From NCBI GenBank assembly GCA_002335605.1, contig BEDY01000002.1:1116001-1180000 (forward strand): 64,000 bases of DNA, written 5' to 3'. Within the stretch, counting starts at the first letter, position 1; each line of letters opens with the position of its first letter. Positions 60,383 through 64,000 of the stretch are shown one piece after another. The notes under the pieces were generated by a model. It worked only from the letters and a program-made list of their open reading frames with translations. It did no database searches and was not told the origin of the DNA. Source of the stretch: Prillingera fragicola. Its lineage: Eukaryota > Basidiomycota > Tremellomycetes > Trichosporonales > Trichosporonaceae. Position numbers and translations under genes: made by a program.

Positions 60383-62195
60383 GGCGATGGCCGTCTGACA
60401 CTCTCGCCTAATTTTCCATGCCACTGTCATTTGTACCTGGGTGTGCAGATCATACAGCGCTTAGTGCGTCGCACATCATGTAATGTCCTAGTTGACATGG
60501 CCTGGTATTAGCCTCTGGCCTCTATGATCAGAGTACCAGAGTAACGACAGCACGAGAGTGGCATGCCCTTCCGACCCTTCAGGTCTTCACGCCAGAAGTC
60601 TTTGGGGGTGGCCCTGCCTAGAAAAGCCCTTTGAGATGGACAGATCCTAACCTCGAATCCTTGGAACGCGCAGACAGACAAACAGAATGCAAAGCACATG
60701 CGTACACATTCCTGAAAGCCTGAAGTCTGCCGAGCGGCCGGCCTAATGCGTTCCGCTCCTTGGGCACTACAGCTATTCTGGCCTGGCGTCCTCGCCTGTG
60801 GTTCTGTGGGCTGTCGAGCCACAGGAGACTTCCATGCTGTTGATACGTACATCCCCGATCTCAGTTCAAGGTGCTTGCATCTCTAACAGCAGGGTCCGGT
60901 GCTAGGTGGCTGCCGCCGCTGACACCAGTCCATTCAGTGCCCAGCGCCACCGTTGTTGCGGCGCAGTCTGCAAGGCGCGAGTCGCAAGGTGCACAAGCGT
61001 GTGCCCAGCGAGGGGCCAACAATGGCGGCGGACGCTCGAGCAACGAACAGCCAAAGAGCATATTGGCGCTGCAGGAGCATAGCATTTGGGGTCATCGGAG
61101 CGAGGCCACCGAGGACATGTGCAGTGTGTCGAGGGCCTGCCTGGGTACCCAGGGGCACAGACTGGGATCCTGCAAGCGGACACCTTCAAAGTGCAAAGTG
61201 GCCGTTGAGCATCCACTGCAAACGGCGCTAAACTCTCCCAAAGAACACGCTGAAGTCATGAACAAGCCGTTCCTGCGTTCCTATCAAAATGACAGCAACA
61301 ATGGCATGGTGGCTGTGGTTCCTTTTCTTCCTGTGTGAGAGCTGGGAGCTGCAAGGTGCATGATAAGAGGGCGGGGCAACGGGGTTTGCTGAAACGAACG
61401 GCAAGAGACGCCGACGGCGCCGCCCGAGGCGCACACAGGGCAGCGCGTGCGGCTCTAAAGCTGCCCCAGGGTCAGGAAACCCGCTTGCCACCGCCGCCTC
61501 TGTCCGTCCTCCTAGCTCCTAGCTCCTGGGCGGCTCCTCTCGGTGCACTCACGCATTCGGCGCTAGCACGAGCACTGGCACGGGGCCACCCGCCACGGGG
61601 TGACGGCGGCGGCAGATCATCATGGACCACGCGCTATGCCCACAGGCCCACAGAGTGTATGGTGCAATCGGGCTCCGTCTGCTATTGTTGGTGCATCCTG
61701 TGCTAACCCTTTCGTCCATCACCTCTGGCTGCAGATCTCGCAGTCGCTCTCTCTCTACATCTCTCTACGTTCAAGTCCAGGCCTGAGGCGTGTCGGCCTC
61801 GTCGTTCAATTCATTGCCGCTCCGTCATCGCTTGCCTTGATAAAATCTATCGACGAGCAAAGGTTTTGGTCGCGAAACCCTGCGCGTCCCTCCACCTGCG
61901 CCGCAACCGCCGAATCACCACCGACGTCGACCCGCCCAGCCGTGTCTCCTCTGCTGGTGTCCGCTCTTGGCGTCAAAGGAGTTGAACTTGGATCTGCCAT
62001 CGCTTGTCCACCAGTGCTGCCACTACTCGAAAGGTGTGCAAACACAGGGACCACCGCTCCTCCACATTAGTCCACAGGCACCGAGCTTTGCTTCTTTGTT
62101 GCCAAACCCTTTACCGTGTCCCATTCTACGCCAAGGGACCGCCCAGCTTCCACAGCTTCATCCCCTCAAAGGCGCGTATTTACATTCGCACCCTC

Positions 62196-62222
62196 TACAG
62201 AACGTACAGAACGTACAGAACG
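62196..62222. repeat. three tandem copies of a 9-bp unit upstream of the histidine kinase
   Basis: The unit tacagaacg occurs three times in a row, about 275-300 bases before the kinase start codon. It could be a repeated factor site or simple slippage. Confidence 0.85.
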
Positions 62223-62497
62223 TATCGCCCGCGACCCCTCTAGCGTCAGACGCGTAGAACACTCTGAGCGCCACACAAGGGTACGTGCATCCAAAATGGG
62301 CGGCGAGTCTCCACAGCGCCCACAGCCGTTCGATGTCAATGTCGACAGCCGATGCTTCCGTGTCTGTCGCCTGTTGTCTTCTGCGACCCGTGGATCCAGT
62401 GCTGACTTCTTCCTTTAGTTTCGCTTTTCCTTTGTCATCGGCTTCATAGAGGCTCACACCCATCCCCACACCCCACTCGCGTCACCTCTTGGCCGCA

Positions 62498-64000
62498 ATG
62501 GGTGAAACCTTGGTGGTGCACCCACCAGATGGTGCAACCGCCTTTGAGGCGCACCTCCTCTCCCTCTTGTCAGCTATCGAGGCCGAGCCCGCCCTTGCGT
62601 ACCAGGTCCCAAACCCTGTCCCCAAGACGACTGCACAGGAGATTCTTGAGCGCGCGATCCTCGCTCTGGGTCAGCGTGCTGCGTCGCCGCAGCCCCCATC
62701 GGCCAGCCAAATGGTGGTCACGCCAATGCGTACCCCCCCGCCGCTCGACACGTCGTCGACTACCAACATCTGTCCCACTTGCTCTCGCCCTGCCACCGGT
62801 TCTCTTCAGTCCCCGACCTCGCCTTTTGCCTCGCTCCACCTGTCGTCTCCCCGTCCCAACCATCACTGGTCCGGCTCGTCTGTCACTGAAAGTGGCATGT
62901 CGGCCGAAAAGGAACTGGAATTGCTCAAGGCTCAGGTTCAGGACATTGCGCGCGTGTGCAAGGTGAGTTCGGCATGCAGACGAGCGCCGTCGGCTGACAA
63001 AGAAGGCTGTCGCTACCGGTGACCTCACTCAGAAGATTATCGTGCCCGTTAAGGGCCAGGCTATGACGGAACTCAAGGATATTATCAACTCTATGGTCGA
63101 CAGGCTCAAGACATTCGCCACCGAAGTCGAGCGTGTGTCGCTCGAAGTCGGAACTGAAGGAAAGCTCGGTGGTCAGGCAGTCGTCGAAGGTGTCGAAGGC
63201 ACCTGGCGCGAGCTTACCAATGTCGTCAACCGTCTCGCTGCCAACTTGACCAACCAAGTCCGCAGCATCGCAAAGGTTACCAAGGCTGTCGCCCGTGGCG
63301 ATCTCAGTGAAACAATTTCGGTTGTGGCCAGTGGCGAGATCGCCGAGCTCGCTACTACGGTCAATGGAATGGTGCGTTCATGGTACAGCTGCCAATGCTA
63401 AACCCACCAGGTCATGAGTCTACGACTGTTAGCAGACGAAGTCAGTCGAGTCTCATTGGAAGTCGGTTCACAAGGAAAACTCGGAGGTCAAGCATATGTC
63501 CCAGACGTCGAAGGCGTATGGAAAGATCTAACGGTCAACGTGCGTATTCTGAGCTTTTTGCCGAACTGACACCTTAGGTCAATCGAATGTGTCACTCTCT
63601 CACGACCCAAGTGCGATCCATCGGTAGTGTCACGACTGCAGTCGCAAGGGTAAGGCTAGATTGCTATAGCACCACTGACATCATCAGGGTGATCTATCGA
63701 AGACTATTGATATCGAAGCCGAAGGAGAGATGGCCGTACTCAAAGACACGGTCAACTCAATGGTCAAGCAACTCACCACCTTTGCCGGCGAAGTCACGCG
63801 TGTGGCGTTGGAAGTCGGTACTCAAGGTATTCTTGGCGGACAGGCTGTTGTCGACGGTGTCGAGGGTGTGTGGGCAGACCTCACCACCAATGTCAACGTG
63901 AGCACCTTGTTGGCGCGGGCATCACTGACAACCAGAAAATGGCTCGCAACCTTACCGAGCAAGTGCGAGAGATTGCCGAAGTCACCAAGGCCGTCGCCCG
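62498..64000 (+). CDS. NIK1: group III hybrid histidine kinase, NIK1/OS-1 type (3' partial)
   Basis: Six exons are visible (62498-62962, 63006-63371, 63411-63539, 63578-63649, 63688-63897, 63936 onward), all phase 0. After a 150-residue Pro/Ser-rich start come HAMP repeats of about 92 residues: each has AVA(R/T)GDL, an NSM/NGM segment, [20 protein letters not shown] and a linking helix -LT-QVR-I. Three repeats and the start of a fourth fit before the window ends. Group III kinases sense osmotic stress, control the HOG pathway and are the target pathway of fludioxonil-type fungicides. Kinase and receiver domains should lie downstream. The first intron has alternative acceptors at 63002 and 63005 (Lys in or out). 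Confidence 0.92.

Larger units (their letters stand above)
59798..62497. other. gene-poor intergenic region upstream of the histidine kinase
   Basis: About 2.7 kb between divergent SDR and kinase genes. Short frames on both strands lack family content. It carries two small tandem repeats (listed) and, nearer the kinase, a C-rich leader. A long 5' UTR for the kinase is likely but not shown. Confidence 0.5.

Noticed and set aside
60871..61338. 155-codon plus-strand frame upstream of the kinase
   Set aside because: No recognisable motifs, and frames of similar length exist on the opposite strand; chance in GC-rich DNA.
61769..61778. gttcaagtcc, resembling a tRNA B box
   Set aside because: The flanking bases do not form a T stem and no acceptor stem or anticodon arm could be found.

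Overview
The window is nuclear DNA of a basidiomycete yeast. The protein set (FACT subunit, NOT2, septin, group III histidine kinase, glucosylceramide synthase), the GC-rich exons and the many short introns (mostly 33-60 nt, gtgagt donors, CTAAC/CTGAC branch sites) fit Tremellomycetes. The very short introns favour a Trichosporonales-type genome over Cryptococcus; that placement is inference. Exon structures were built by hand from splice motifs, and every multi-exon model below keeps one open frame of a whole number of codons.

Layout. 1-3428: 3' part of an MHYT-domain membrane sensor, broken by a run of N. 3741-4123: DPM3. 4377-5715 (-): Gemin2-like. 5887-7183: chorismate synthase ARO2. 7557-8107: Spo12-family protein, followed by a possible small membrane ORF. 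8509-10025 (-): ceramide glucosyltransferase. 10316-11573: RAD18. 11881-13823 (-): GT61-type glycosyltransferase. 13824-17104: gene-poor, with one orphan open stretch. 17105-18840: NOT2. 19112-22482: SQS1-type R3H/G-patch protein. 22483-23846: decayed coding sequence. 23847-25859: ferric reductase/NOX-type oxidoreductase. 26056-29199 (-): AMP deaminase. 30202-33098: membrane-anchored heparinase II/III-like lyase with two possible first exons. 33951-36058: disordered CaaX protein. 36551-38033 (-): septin CDC12. 38718-39993: HEM3. 40454-43982: SPT16. 44143-54210 (-): VPS13. 54688-58729: ECM16/DHR1 helicase. 58854-59797 (-): short-chain dehydrogenase. 59798-62497: gene-poor. 62498-end: 5' part of a NIK1-type histidine kinase.

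These are mostly housekeeping genes with no metabolic gene cluster. Several act at the cell surface or in glycan biology (DPM3, GCS1, GT61 enzyme, heparinase-like lyase) and several in RNA or chromatin work (Gemin2, NOT2, SQS1, ECM16, SPT16), but they are dispersed and give no sign of co-regulation. No transposon, CRISPR array, rRNA or convincing tRNA was seen.

The least ordinary items are: alternative N-termini of the heparinase-like protein; a farnesylation-type disordered protein with no recognised domain; GC-AG introns in two genes; an in-frame 42-nt intron in SPT16; a 13-nt microexon in CDC12; tandem splice acceptors in three genes; and orphan or decayed coding stretches in otherwise empty intergenic DNA.
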